Source: Saccharospirillum sp039982735
GTDB taxonomy: Bacteria; Pseudomonadota; Gammaproteobacteria; Pseudomonadales; Natronospirillaceae
Length of the DNA stretch: 64,000 bases
Direction: 5' to 3'
Assembly: GCF_039982735.1 (NCBI RefSeq)
Contig: NZ_JBDWXV010000008.1
Span: 239,281-303,280 of the forward strand
Position 1 is the first letter of the stretch. Every line of letters starts with the position of its first letter. A program made the translations under genes and the position numbers. Shown here in pieces: positions 1-8,169 of this stretch. Under the pieces are notes generated by a model that did no database searches, was not told where the DNA came from, and saw only the letters and a list, made by a program, of their open reading frames with translations.

Positions 1-907
1 CGGTTTCCAGGGTCATGCCCGCCAGGGGGTCGTCCTTGTGGGCATCGAGCCCCAGCGCGATCACAATGGCCTGGGGTTTGAACTCTGCCAATGCAGACAG
101 CAAGCGTGACAGTGCCTGCAAAAATGCAATGCCATTGGCGCCCAGTGGCAGCGGCACATTGCAATTAAACCCCTTGCCGTCACCTTCGCCCACTTCCGTC
201 GCTGCGCCCCAGAAAAACGGGTAGAAATCGGCCGGGTCAACATGAACCGACCCGGTCCACACATCGCTTCGCTCCCAGAAAATATCCTGGGTGCCATTTC
301 CATGGTGAAGGTCGACATCAATAATGGCCACACGGTCGTAGTGTTCACGCAGAACGGTTGCCGCCAGCGCCGTGTTATTCAGAAAGCAAAACCCGCCTGC
401 CCGCTCTGGGCCGGCATGGTGGCCCGGTGGCCGGCACAGAGCATAGCTGACGGTCTCGCCTTGCACCACGGCTACGGCCGCCGCCTGTGCCGTGGTCGCG
501 CTGGCGATGATGCCGGTATAACTGCCTTCATCCATCGGGCAGGCCATATCGTGCATATGCCAGCCTGCCTGGCCAATAATGTGCCTTGGATAAACGCTGG
601 CATGGCCACAAGGGTGCACATTGGGAGCCACCACGTCTGAAGCAGCCGGCAGGGTTCGCCAACGCTCTACCACGGTTTCCAGAAAATCCAGATAACGGGC
701 GCTGTGAATGCGCTTTAGCCGATCAATCAACGCAGTGTCGTGTGTGACCAGTGCAGGTAACAACACCAGGCTTGCGCCCGCCGTTTCGACCGCCTCTTTC
801 AATCGATCAGCACGAACCGGCTGCTCCGGTGACGGTGCGGGTTGCCCGCGCAGAAAAAAGTGTTTGGGCGCGTGTGCGCTTTGCGCCTCATGGTAAAAGC
901 ATTTCAC
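1..907 (-). CDS. Histone-deacetylase-family / acetylpolyamine amidohydrolase-like deacetylase (3' end outside window)
   Basis: About 302 residues are visible and the gene runs off the left edge. The family removes acetyl groups from acetylated amines (acetylpolyamines, other omega-N-acetyl amines, or acetyl-lysine) with a Zn-bound water. Family motifs are clear: RPPGHHAG, followed by DVDLHHGNGTQDIF, which carries the His-His pair and the Asp/His metal ligands. The GTG at 905-907 is chosen because it opens the conserved frame (VKCFYHEAQ...) only 10 bases after the ABC ATPase stop, so the two are probably co-transcribed. Context with an importer, an aminotransferase and a thiolase suggests a small-molecule deacetylase rather than a protein deacetylase; that is inference. 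The C-terminal end cannot be assessed. Confidence 0.85.
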   Translation of the reverse strand, partial: MKCFYHEAQSAHAPKHFFLRGQPAPSPEQPVRADRLKEAVETAGASLVLLPALVTHDTALIDRLKRIHSARYLDFLETVVERWRTLPAASDVVAPNVHPCGHASVYPRHIIGQAGWHMHDMACPMDEGSYTGIIASATTAQAAAVAVVQGETVSYALCRPPGHHAGPERAGGFCFLNNTALAATVLREHYDRVAIIDVDLHHGNGTQDIFWERSDVWTGSVHVDPADFYPFFWGAATEVGEGDGKGFNCNVPLPLGANGIAFLQALSRLLSALAEFKPQAIVIALGLDAHKDDPLAGMTLET

Positions 908-917
908 GATGCACCGC

Positions 918-1703
918 CTAATGGTTATTGCCGAGGTGTTTTTGCAGGAAGTTACGCGTACGTTCCTGGTCCGGGTTACTGAACAGTTTATCCGGGGTGC
1001 ACTCCTCGACCACCACACCGCCATCCATAAACAGGGCCCAGTCGGAGACATCGCGCGCGAAACTCATTTCGTGAGTCACGATCAGCATGGTCATGTGTTC
1101 ATCGGCCAGGCTGCGCATTACCCGGTTTACTTCCTCGACCAGTTCAGGGTCGAGCGCTGAGGTGGCTTCGTCGAACAGCATCACCTTGGGTTTCATCGCC
1201 AGTGCCCGGGCAATGGCAACACGCTGCTTTTGCCCGCCGGACAACCAGTTCGGAAATACATCGGCTTTTTCCGCAAGCCCCACCCGCTCCAGCTGCTCCA
1301 TACCAAGTTCGCGGGCGGCTTTTTTATCCATTCCCTTGAGCTTGCGCGGTGCCAGGGTCACGTTATCGATGGTCGACAGGTGCGGGAACAGATTAAAGTG
1401 CTGAAACACCATGCCCATGTTCTGGCGAATGGTGTTGATGTGTCGCTCAAACGCCAGGCCCTTCATATCCGGCCGGTTTACCTGAACGCCGTCGAGCAGA
1501 ATCGCCCCCTCATCTATCACTTCAAGGTGATTGACCGATCGTAACAGGGTGCTCTTGCCGGAACCGGAAGGCCCGATGATGGAAATGATCTTGCCACGGT
1601 TAACCGTCAGGTTAATGCCTTTCAATACTTCCAGGTCACCAAAGCGCTTATGAACGTTGCGCACTTCTACCATGGGTGTATCTGTCGATTGTTCTGTGCT
1701 CAT
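918..1703 (-). CDS. Polar amino-acid ABC transporter ATP-binding protein (GlnQ/HisP type)
   Basis: A 261-residue cytoplasmic ATPase that energises uptake of an amino acid or a related solute. It has the Walker A motif GPSGSGKS, the Q-loop region MVFQHFNLFPH, the ABC signature LSGGQKQR and Walker B VMLFDEATSALD. The length is normal for the PAAT family. It lies downstream of two permease genes and a periplasmic binding-protein gene on the same strand, so the importer is complete. The H-loop VTHEMSFA is present. Substrate cannot be read from the ATPase. Confidence 0.95.
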   Translation of the reverse strand: MSTEQSTDTPMVEVRNVHKRFGDLEVLKGINLTVNRGKIISIIGPSGSGKSTLLRSVNHLEVIDEGAILLDGVQVNRPDMKGLAFERHINTIRQNMGMVFQHFNLFPHLSTIDNVTLAPRKLKGMDKKAARELGMEQLERVGLAEKADVFPNWLSGGQKQRVAIARALAMKPKVMLFDEATSALDPELVEEVNRVMRSLADEHMTMLIVTHEMSFARDVSDWALFMDGGVVVEECTPDKLFSNPDQERTRNFLQKHLGNNH

Positions 1704-1740
1704 AAAAAGCTCCAGTATCTTAATTGTTTATCAGGACAAC

Positions 1741-2394
1741 TCAGCGACGGTAGGCAGTCTGCCGCTCCAGCCAAGCCTGGCCCAGTTCCATCAGAATATT
1801 GATTACGTAGTACATCAGAGCAATGACAATAAAGAATTCGAACGGCCTAAACGACACGCTGATCGCATACTGGGAGGCATACACCAGCTCAGCCACACCG
1901 ATGGCAGAGAGCACCGAAGTATCCTTCACCATTAAAATCATGTTGTTGCCCAACTGGGGGATGGAGCGAATAAACGCCTGGGGCACAATGATGTATAAAA
2001 TGGTGTTCCAGTGACCAAAGCCCAGCGACCGGGAGGCCTCATATTGCCCGTCGGATACCGACTTGATGGTGGCAATGAAAATATCGGCGTTGTACGCCAT
2101 GTAGTGGAAGCCAAGGCCAAGAATACCGACAACAATGGCTGGAATCAGAATCCACTCACCCAGCCCAAAGTACAGGAAGTAGAGCTGCAACAGCAGCGGT
2201 GTGGTCATGAACAACCAGATAAAAAACCGCAAAGGCCAGCTCACGACTTTTTTTGTATAGATCGAAATCACGGCAACCACCAGCCCACCGACAACCGACA
2301 TCAGCGCAACAGCGATGGCCACCAGTGACCCTACACCAACACCTTTCAACAGAGTCGGGAAGTAGGTAACAACGGGCGTAAAATCAAATTCCAT
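1741..2394 (-). CDS. Amino-acid ABC transporter permease (HisM/GlnP family)
   Basis: A 217-residue inner-membrane permease with several hydrophobic helices (for example around residues 15-45, 55-75 and 85-105). The family's EAA loop is readable as EASRSLGFGHWNTILYIIVPQA. It is the second permease of a heteromeric PAAT importer, starting 12 bases after the first permease stop and ending 37 bases before the ATPase start. Typical family length and no visible defect. It should form the translocation pore with its neighbour. Confidence 0.93.
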   Translation of the reverse strand: MEFDFTPVVTYFPTLLKGVGVGSLVAIAVALMSVVGGLVVAVISIYTKKVVSWPLRFFIWLFMTTPLLLQLYFLYFGLGEWILIPAIVVGILGLGFHYMAYNADIFIATIKSVSDGQYEASRSLGFGHWNTILYIIVPQAFIRSIPQLGNNMILMVKDTSVLSAIGVAELVYASQYAISVSFRPFEFFIVIALMYYVINILMELGQAWLERQTAYRR

Positions 2395-2406
2395 CTGAAC
2401 GACCTC

Positions 2407-3069
2407 CTATTGAGTGGTGTACCGGGTTGCCCGGCGATAGGCCAGTTCAATGATGCCCATCACCGCGTAAATAATGATGATGTACATCAGCGCACTGATG
2501 GTGAAAATTTCCAGCGGTTTATAGGTGGAACCAATCAAACGCTGTGCCTGATAGGTCAGCTCAACCACCGAAATAATAGACACCAGCGAGGAGTTCTTGA
2601 TCAGCACGATGGCTAGCACACCCACGGAGCGAATCATCAGGCTGGCCGCTTGCGGTAGCACAATCGACACCATGGTTTGTACCTTGCCGAAACCCAGTGA
2701 CCGGGCCGCTTCACTCTGCCCTTTGTCGACAGATTCAATCGAGCCGCGAATAGCCTCACTCATGTATGCGCCAATATTGAACGCACCAACGACGACACCG
2801 CAGGTGATGGGGTCGAGTCGCAAGCCAAGGCTAGGCCCGCCATAGAACACCAGCAACAACTGAACGAAATAGGGTGTTCCTCGAATCACACTGATATAAC
2901 CGCGGGCAAACCAGCGGATGGGGGCAAAGCGGAAGGTCTGTAAAAACACCAGCCCACACGCCACAAAGAAGCCGAAGAAAATGGCGCGGGAAGAGATATC
3001 GATCGTAACCCAGGCCGCCCTGATCAACAGGGGCGTCACCTCGACCATCAAGTCAAAGTCCATGGTCAT
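2407..3069 (-). CDS. Amino-acid ABC transporter permease (HisQ/GlnP family)
   Basis: A 220-residue permease. The open frame extends to 3291, but the start is placed at the ATG ending at 3069 (MTMDFDLM...), because an AAAAGG ribosome-binding sequence lies just upstream and the upstream frame is translated from the inverted repeat at 3127-3283. The EAA loop is readable as EAARSLGFGKVQTMVSIVLPQA. It pairs with the permease at 1741-2394. The long structured leader between the binding-protein gene and this gene may set their relative expression (see 3127-3283). Confidence 0.92.
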   Translation of the reverse strand: MTMDFDLMVEVTPLLIRAAWVTIDISSRAIFFGFFVACGLVFLQTFRFAPIRWFARGYISVIRGTPYFVQLLLVFYGGPSLGLRLDPITCGVVVGAFNIGAYMSEAIRGSIESVDKGQSEAARSLGFGKVQTMVSIVLPQAASLMIRSVGVLAIVLIKNSSLVSIISVVELTYQAQRLIGSTYKPLEIFTISALMYIIIIYAVMGIIELAYRRATRYTTQ

Positions 3070-3126
3070 ACCTTTTTGCTGTTGTTGTTCAAGTTCTCGA
3101 CTTGGCCACAACATCGACAGTCGTCC

Positions 3127-3283
3127 GCGCTGGATGCAGGGTTTGCTTCTTAGGAGTCGGGCGGGATGCCGCCCACTCAATCCGTCCATGGCGGTTCGAC
3201 ATCCCGGGCCTAGACCGCAGCCGAGGTGTCGGACCGACCCATGCTGCGGACTCCCCCTAGTAAGCAAGCCCTGCACCCAGCGC
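3127..3283. repeat. Large imperfect inverted repeat in the ABC-transporter intergenic region
   Basis: The outer arms, 3127-3158 and 3249-3283, are near-perfect reverse complements: each begins GCGCTGG(A/G)TGCAGGG and ends in GAGTC. Inside the left half is a shorter perfect hairpin (GGGCGG GATG CCGCCC). In the transcript this would fold into a long stem between the binding-protein gene and the first permease gene. It could be an intergenic repeat element, an RNA-stability or attenuation element, or a partial terminator explaining higher expression of the binding protein. No coding content is believed here. Confidence 0.75.
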
Positions 3284-3370
3284 TTATCCACAGCGCCATG
3301 TCAAAGTCGAGTTTTGAAGCTTTGAGGGCCAGCAATCCAATCGTTATGTACTGGCTCTCTTGATCAGCCC

Positions 3371-4174
3371 TTACTCAATATTGGCACCTTCGCCAATCCA
3401 CTTGTCTACGATGTCCTGGTAGGTCCCGTCTTCCTTAATTTCGGCCAGGGCAACGTTCAGAGCTTCCATCAGCTCAGGTTTGTTCTTCTGGATGGAGATG
3501 GCTGCAGGCCAGCGAGGGAGTTCACCGACATCGACCATCTTAATTGCAGGTGCATTTTCCTGCATCGCGACCAGCACGGGTACGTCGTCGGCGATCATCA
3601 CATCAATGCGGCCAGTGGTCAGGGCGTTCATCATGTCGGGCAGGCCCTGGAAGGTCTGGTTGCGCCATTCGCCTTCCCCATTTTCGACGGCCCATTGATT
3701 ACCGGTTTCACCCAGGGTGGAACCCACGCGTTTGCCGGAAAAATCACCGATGCTGCTGATGTCATCAGTGCTTTCCTGTACCCATACCGACAGGCCGGCA
3801 CTGTAGTAGGAATCGGTAAAATCAACCGCTTTCTGGCGTTCTTCGGTTACGCTCATGCTGCAGATGCAGGCATCGAACCGGCCACCAGCCAGTGCGGCGA
3901 TGATGCCATTCCAGGGTGACGACTGCACTTCAACTTCAACGCCCATTTTTTCGGCCAGAGCTTTGGCGATATCAACATCGAAGCCCACCAGTTCACCCTG
4001 CGTATTCACAAAGCTGAACGGAGGGTAGGCACCGGAGTTGGCGACCTGAAAAACGTCGTCTCGAATTTCAGGCAGGTCACGCGCCTGGGTTGGCATGGCC
4101 ACCATCGCGGTTGCCCCTATAATCACGGCTGCGGCCGCCAGAGTTTGTGAGAATGTTTTAGTCAGTGTCTTCAT
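3371..4174 (-). CDS. Periplasmic amino-acid-binding protein of the ABC importer
   Basis: 267 residues with a Sec signal peptide: a basic start (MKTLTK), a hydrophobic core and a probable cleavage near residue 31 (after PTQA). The mature part is a bacterial solute-binding protein family 3 domain, with the typical pieces GAYPPFSF, GELVGFDVDIAKALAEKMG and VQSSPWNGIIAALAGGRFD. It captures the substrate and delivers it to the permeases encoded downstream. It is separated from the thiolase gene by about 214 bases, enough for its own promoter. Ligand specificity is not obvious; the neighbouring enzymes suggest an acetylated or basic amino acid (inference). Confidence 0.93.
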   Translation of the reverse strand: MKTLTKTFSQTLAAAAVIIGATAMVAMPTQARDLPEIRDDVFQVANSGAYPPFSFVNTQGELVGFDVDIAKALAEKMGVEVEVQSSPWNGIIAALAGGRFDACICSMSVTEERQKAVDFTDSYYSAGLSVWVQESTDDISSIGDFSGKRVGSTLGETGNQWAVENGEGEWRNQTFQGLPDMMNALTTGRIDVMIADDVPVLVAMQENAPAIKMVDVGELPRWPAAISIQKNKPELMEALNVALAEIKEDGTYQDIVDKWIGEGANIE

Positions 4175-4388
4175 GTTCTTATTCCTGTTCAGACTTTATT
4201 AAAACAATGCATTCTTCGATGCATTGCCCCTCTTCACACTGGTCAATGACCGTACCTGTTGAGCCAGGATCGATCGTTGTAACCCATCCAGATTAGTTAT
4301 TGTGTTGATTCCGGCTAATGCTGCAGTCACCTCCTGTCGAAACGTTGTTAATGGTTTGTAATGTGAACCCATGGCAACGCCATGCCGT

Positions 4389-5570
4389 TCAGACTCGTTC
4401 AATCAATAAGGCAATACCCTGGCCGCCGCCAATACAGGCAGCGGCTATTCCATAACGGCCACTGGTAAGCTGGAGCGAGCGCGCCAGCGTACCGGCCAGT
4501 CGAACCCCAGTGGCACCCAGTGGGTGGCCAAGGGCCAGTGCGCCTCCGTGTATGTTCAGTTTTTCGTCATCAATACCCAGAGTTTCCCGGGCATACAGCG
4601 GCACAACACTGAAGGCTTCGTTGATTTCCCAAAGATCAATGTCGTCGACGGTCAGATGGGTTTGCGTCAGCAAGCGCTCAACCGCTGGCACAACCCCCTG
4701 CCCCATCAATTCCGGTTTGGTGCCCCGATCCACGCAAGCGTGCACCCGGGCTAGTGGAATCGCACCGGTATCATTAACCGCCGCTTCCGACATCAGCATG
4801 GCCAGCGACGCCCCACTGGTTAGAGGTGAACTGTTACCCGCCGTGATGTTTCCGCTGTCACTGAAAGCTGGCGACAATTGCGCCAGGGCTTCTGGCCGGG
4901 TATCGGGCCGGATGCAGGCATCCTGTGCGAAGGGTTCCGACGCTGCGACGTTAATCGGCAATATTTCATCTTTAAAAAAACCGGCTTGCTGGGCGGCGTG
5001 CGCTCGCTGGTGCGAGCGACACGCAAAGGCGTCCATCTGCTCTCTGCTGATGCCCGAGGCCGTCGCCAACTGCTCGGCGGTCAGGCCCATGTTCAGCGCA
5101 ACCGCCATGTCATAGTTTTTGCCGTTATCACCCGGCATGGCTGGCACACCCAATACCCCTTCCTTGAACAAGGCAGGGCCCATAGGGACGCGCGTCATGT
5201 GTTCAAAGCCACCCGCCAATGCAACCTCTATGGCTCCACATCCGACGGACATCATGCCAAAACGCAGTGCGGCCAGGCTGGAACCGCATTGCTGATCGAT
5301 CATGCGTGTGGCCGCCTGATCACCGAGCCGGCTTTGCATCAACGGATACCGCCCGCCAAAGCTCCATTGTTCTTTTACCGCCAGTGCACAGCCCAGACTC
5401 AGGTCATCGATGCGTTCGGGCGAAATGCCGGTTTCCGCCAGGCTGTGATTAATCAGTTGGGCCATCAGCCAGTCTGCCGACCAGTTTTCAAAGGCATCGA
5501 CACCGGCTTTTTTCGGGTGCGCCCGGCTGAATGCAGTGCGCTGGTAATGCGTTAAATAAACCGGCTTCAT
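4389..5570 (-). CDS. Thiolase (acetyl-CoA acetyltransferase family)
   Basis: 393 residues from the ATG at 5570 (MKPVYL), which has GGAG upstream and overlaps the preceding M20 gene's stop as ATGA; the longer frame to 5651 is rejected. All thiolase catalytic elements are present: nucleophile Cys95 in QQCGSS, His349 in GHPLGATG and Cys379 in CIGGGQG. It cleaves a 3-oxoacyl-CoA with CoA to acetyl-CoA plus a shortened acyl-CoA. Position after a 3-oxoacid CoA-transferase pair shows a catabolic role. It is closer in look to degradative thiolases (FadA/PcaF type) than to biosynthetic ones, but the exact substrate is not assignable. Confidence 0.92.
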   Translation of the reverse strand: MKPVYLTHYQRTAFSRAHPKKAGVDAFENWSADWLMAQLINHSLAETGISPERIDDLSLGCALAVKEQWSFGGRYPLMQSRLGDQAATRMIDQQCGSSLAALRFGMMSVGCGAIEVALAGGFEHMTRVPMGPALFKEGVLGVPAMPGDNGKNYDMAVALNMGLTAEQLATASGISREQMDAFACRSHQRAHAAQQAGFFKDEILPINVAASEPFAQDACIRPDTRPEALAQLSPAFSDSGNITAGNSSPLTSGASLAMLMSEAAVNDTGAIPLARVHACVDRGTKPELMGQGVVPAVERLLTQTHLTVDDIDLWEINEAFSVVPLYARETLGIDDEKLNIHGGALALGHPLGATGVRLAGTLARSLQLTSGRYGIAAACIGGGQGIALLIERV

Positions 5571-6841
5571 AACGGCTCCAGTTGGCACCAGCGGCTGATA
5601 AACAGCACATAGGCTCGCAGTACGTGACGGATGGATTCGATGTTGACGCACTCATCGACGCCGTGAATGTTTTTGGCGACCGGTCCATAGCAGGTGCCGC
5701 CGGTTCGGTTGTAGAAATGAAAGGCGCGCAAATCGGTGGTGGCGGTAGACCAGTAGGGTTCGGGGTCGGCACCGGTCAGGCTGTGGTGGCATTGCGATAA
5801 CAGCTCAATACCCGGATTGCCGGTATCGACCAGGTGCCCCTCAGAGCGAAAACCATGAAATCTCAACACCGGTCGTTCTTCAGCGAACGCCGGGTCTCTC
5901 AGGCAGGCCTGGTCAATGCAGTGGCTGACGCGTTGCATGATGTCATTGGCGGTCATGCCCGGGGGAAAACCAATGCGGCCTTCCATTTCGGCAAACGCCG
6001 GCACACTGGATGGCCAGTTACCGCCAGCAATGGCGCCAATATTCAGGTTAAAGGGATGGTCGATTTCCCGGTACGGGCCTACTCGATGCTGTTCGTTAAG
6101 CTCTGCTTCCAGGTCTTGCAGCCAGGGAATCAATCGCTGGAGTTTCTCGATGGCGTTTATGCCCGTCCCGGCAGCCTGCACGTGAACCGGCTTACCACGC
6201 ACACCGAGCTTGAACCAAAGTACACCGATCTGGCCGGAATAGAGGGTTGGACCGAACGGTTCGGGAATCAATACAAAATCGCCACCGAATCCCTGGTGTA
6301 AACAGGCCAGAGCGCCGTTACCTGAACACTCTTCTTCAACCACAGCTTGCACGGTGAGCGGAGACGTCACCTGGAAGCCCGCCTGTTTAATGGCGTGGAC
6401 GGCATAAATCATCGCTGCCACACCGGCTTGCATGTCGCCAGCGCCACGTCCGTACAGCCAGCCATCGTGTCGCCAGGGTTCGTTGGGCGCAGAGGTCCAC
6501 ATATCAAAGGGGTCGGCAGGAACGACATCCAGGTGGCCGTTAAACACCAGGGTTTTACCAACTGCTTGAGGGTTTAAACAGGCAACCAGATTGTATTTGC
6601 TGTCGTGATCCCAGGGCACCGGTGCATAAAGCGGATGTTCCGCTAGCTCAGCCTTGTGCATGCCAACCCGGGTGACGGGCAGGCCGAGGTCGGCCATCTG
6701 GCTTTCAACACAATTCAGCACCGCCTGCTCCTGACCCAGCACGGCATAGGTTTTTACCATGTCTTCAACAAAGGCCAGGGCATCCGGAAAGACGGCATCG
6801 GCACTGGTCAGCAGGTCGCTTTCGCGCTCTGTCAGGCTCAT
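5567..6841 (-). CDS. M20-family metallo-deacylase (ArgE/DapE/ACY1-like)
   Basis: 424 residues. The dinuclear-zinc site is visible: His103 and Asp105 in NGHLDVVPAD, Asp136 in GRGAGDMQAG, and the acidic stretch EEE at 169-171. The family hydrolyses N-acyl amino acids (acetylornithine, succinyl-diaminopimelate and others). Start and stop both use ATGA overlaps with neighbours (CoA-transferase B upstream, thiolase downstream), so it is tightly co-translated with them. Its likely job is removing an acyl group from a pathway intermediate. It should not be read as biosynthetic ArgE, because of the catabolic context. Confidence 0.9.
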   Translation of the reverse strand: MSLTERESDLLTSADAVFPDALAFVEDMVKTYAVLGQEQAVLNCVESQMADLGLPVTRVGMHKAELAEHPLYAPVPWDHDSKYNLVACLNPQAVGKTLVFNGHLDVVPADPFDMWTSAPNEPWRHDGWLYGRGAGDMQAGVAAMIYAVHAIKQAGFQVTSPLTVQAVVEEECSGNGALACLHQGFGGDFVLIPEPFGPTLYSGQIGVLWFKLGVRGKPVHVQAAGTGINAIEKLQRLIPWLQDLEAELNEQHRVGPYREIDHPFNLNIGAIAGGNWPSSVPAFAEMEGRIGFPPGMTANDIMQRVSHCIDQACLRDPAFAEERPVLRFHGFRSEGHLVDTGNPGIELLSQCHHSLTGADPEPYWSTATTDLRAFHFYNRTGGTCYGPVAKNIHGVDECVNIESIRHVLRAYVLFISRWCQLEPL

Positions 6842-7485
6842 GCCGTGCCTCCTTCGTTAGCAAAAGTCAGCTCGGCCTCAGTCAGTGCCTGCAAGTCGGC
6901 ATCGCTGATCTCAATCAGTTTTTCGCGTACCACCAGCCCCTGGTCGGTCACGTCTATCACGGCCAGGTCTGAAATGATCCGGCTGACGCAGGCCTTGGCG
7001 GTCAGCGGCAAACGGCAGGTTTTCAGAATTTTCGGATTGCCGTGCTTGTCTGTGTGGGTGGTGAGCACGACGATGCGCTGGGTCTTCTGGGCCAACTCCA
7101 TAGCGCCGCCAATACCCGGCGAAAACTTGCCCGGAATTTTCCAGTTGGCGAGGTTACCGTGCGCATCAACTTCGAAGGCACCAATCATGGTAAGGTCCAG
7201 CCGGGCACGGCGAATCATCGCGAAGGACACAGCGCTGTCGAACAGACTCGCGCCTTCGCGCAGGGAAACGTAAGCCCCCGCGGCATCAATTAGAAAAGGG
7301 TCCATGTGTTCCGGCGCCGCTTGCTTCCAGGCACCGAGAATGCCATTTTCAGAATGAATCTGAACATCGAAGTCATCCGGCAGGTAATGCATGACTTGCG
7401 TCGGCAAACCAATACCGAGATTAACAATGCTGCCGGGTGCGATCTCCATCACCGCCCGGCGTAGAATGCGTTCAACGACGGACAT
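6838..7485 (-). CDS. 3-oxoacid CoA-transferase subunit B
   Basis: 215 residues from the ATG at 7485 (MSVVERIL); longer frames reach into subunit A and are not credible. The active-site glutamate motif is present as SENGILG (Glu46), with the glycine-rich NLGIGLPTQV before it. The enzyme moves CoA from succinyl-CoA or acetyl-CoA onto a 3-oxoacid. It overlaps subunit A by 14 bases and the M20 gene by 4, typical for co-translated subunits. Confidence 0.93.
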   Translation of the reverse strand: MSVVERILRRAVMEIAPGSIVNLGIGLPTQVMHYLPDDFDVQIHSENGILGAWKQAAPEHMDPFLIDAAGAYVSLREGASLFDSAVSFAMIRRARLDLTMIGAFEVDAHGNLANWKIPGKFSPGIGGAMELAQKTQRIVVLTTHTDKHGNPKILKTCRLPLTAKACVSRIISDLAVIDVTDQGLVVREKLIEISDADLQALTEAELTFANEGGTA

Positions 7486-8167
7486 GATGTTCCAGAATCC
7501 CATAGTCTGAGGTGAGTGATGCCAGCGGTACCACGCTGTCGACAAAAGCACCCGGTGTGTGCACCTGCTCCGGTTTAAAACAGCCCGGCGCACCCAGATC
7601 CGGCGTCTCGACGATGACATGGTTCGCCGCCATGGCCATCAGCGGGCTGAAGTTAATAGCCGAGCCCTGGTACACCAAGTTACCCAGCCAGTCGGCATGC
7701 GCAGCATGAAGCAATGCAAAATCAGCCGACAGCGCCATTTCGACCTTGTAGGTTTTGCCCTGCCAATCTAGCAGGTCATCCGGTCGGGTAATCTCTGAAT
7801 CGATGCCGATGTCCGTCAGAAAACCAAAGCTACCGGCACCGGCGGTGCGGATTTTTTCCGCCAGCATACCCTGGGGGTGAAACTGCACTTCAACGTCGCC
7901 CTGGTTCATCCGGTCAATCACGCCCTTGTTCAATCCAATGTGCGTGGTAATCAGCTTTTTTACCTGGCCATTTTCGATCAACCGGCTCACGCCATGCGCG
8001 GCCTCATTGGCATCGTTCTTGATTAACGTGAGGTCAGTTTGCCCCTGCCTCACTAACTCTCGTATCAGAGTGAAGGGGGTGCCCGGGTTGCCAAAACCAC
8101 CGACCATAATCACGGCACCCGAAGGAATGGCCGCAATGGCATTTTCCAGAGTCCGGTTCTTTTTCAT
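7472..8167 (-). CDS. 3-oxoacid CoA-transferase subunit A
   Basis: 231 residues. The N-terminal glycine-rich motif MVGGFGNPGTP is characteristic of the A subunit of succinyl-CoA:3-ketoacid, AtoD/ScoA and PcaI types. It begins 2 bases after the aminotransferase stop, and its 3' end overlaps subunit B. Together the subunits would activate the 3-oxoacid formed by the upstream aminotransferase, ready for thiolysis. Substrate chain length and side chain are not visible in the sequence. Confidence 0.93.
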   Translation of the reverse strand: MKKNRTLENAIAAIPSGAVIMVGGFGNPGTPFTLIRELVRQGQTDLTLIKNDANEAAHGVSRLIENGQVKKLITTHIGLNKGVIDRMNQGDVEVQFHPQGMLAEKIRTAGAGSFGFLTDIGIDSEITRPDDLLDWQGKTYKVEMALSADFALLHAAHADWLGNLVYQGSAINFSPLMAMAANHVIVETPDLGAPGCFKPEQVHTPGAFVDSVVPLASLTSDYGILEHHVRR

Positions 8168-8169
8168 AT

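Noticed and set aside
3070..3291. N-terminal extension of the first permease
   Set aside because: It would translate the inverted repeat and yields a non-family sequence; the ATG at 3069 has a ribosome-binding site.
4199..4402. 67-residue minus-strand frame between thiolase and binding-protein genes
   Set aside because: It lies in the probable promoter region, overlaps the thiolase 3' end and has no family features.
4510..5115. 201-residue plus-strand frame
   Set aside because: Antisense shadow of the thiolase gene, whose catalytic residues are intact on the minus strand.
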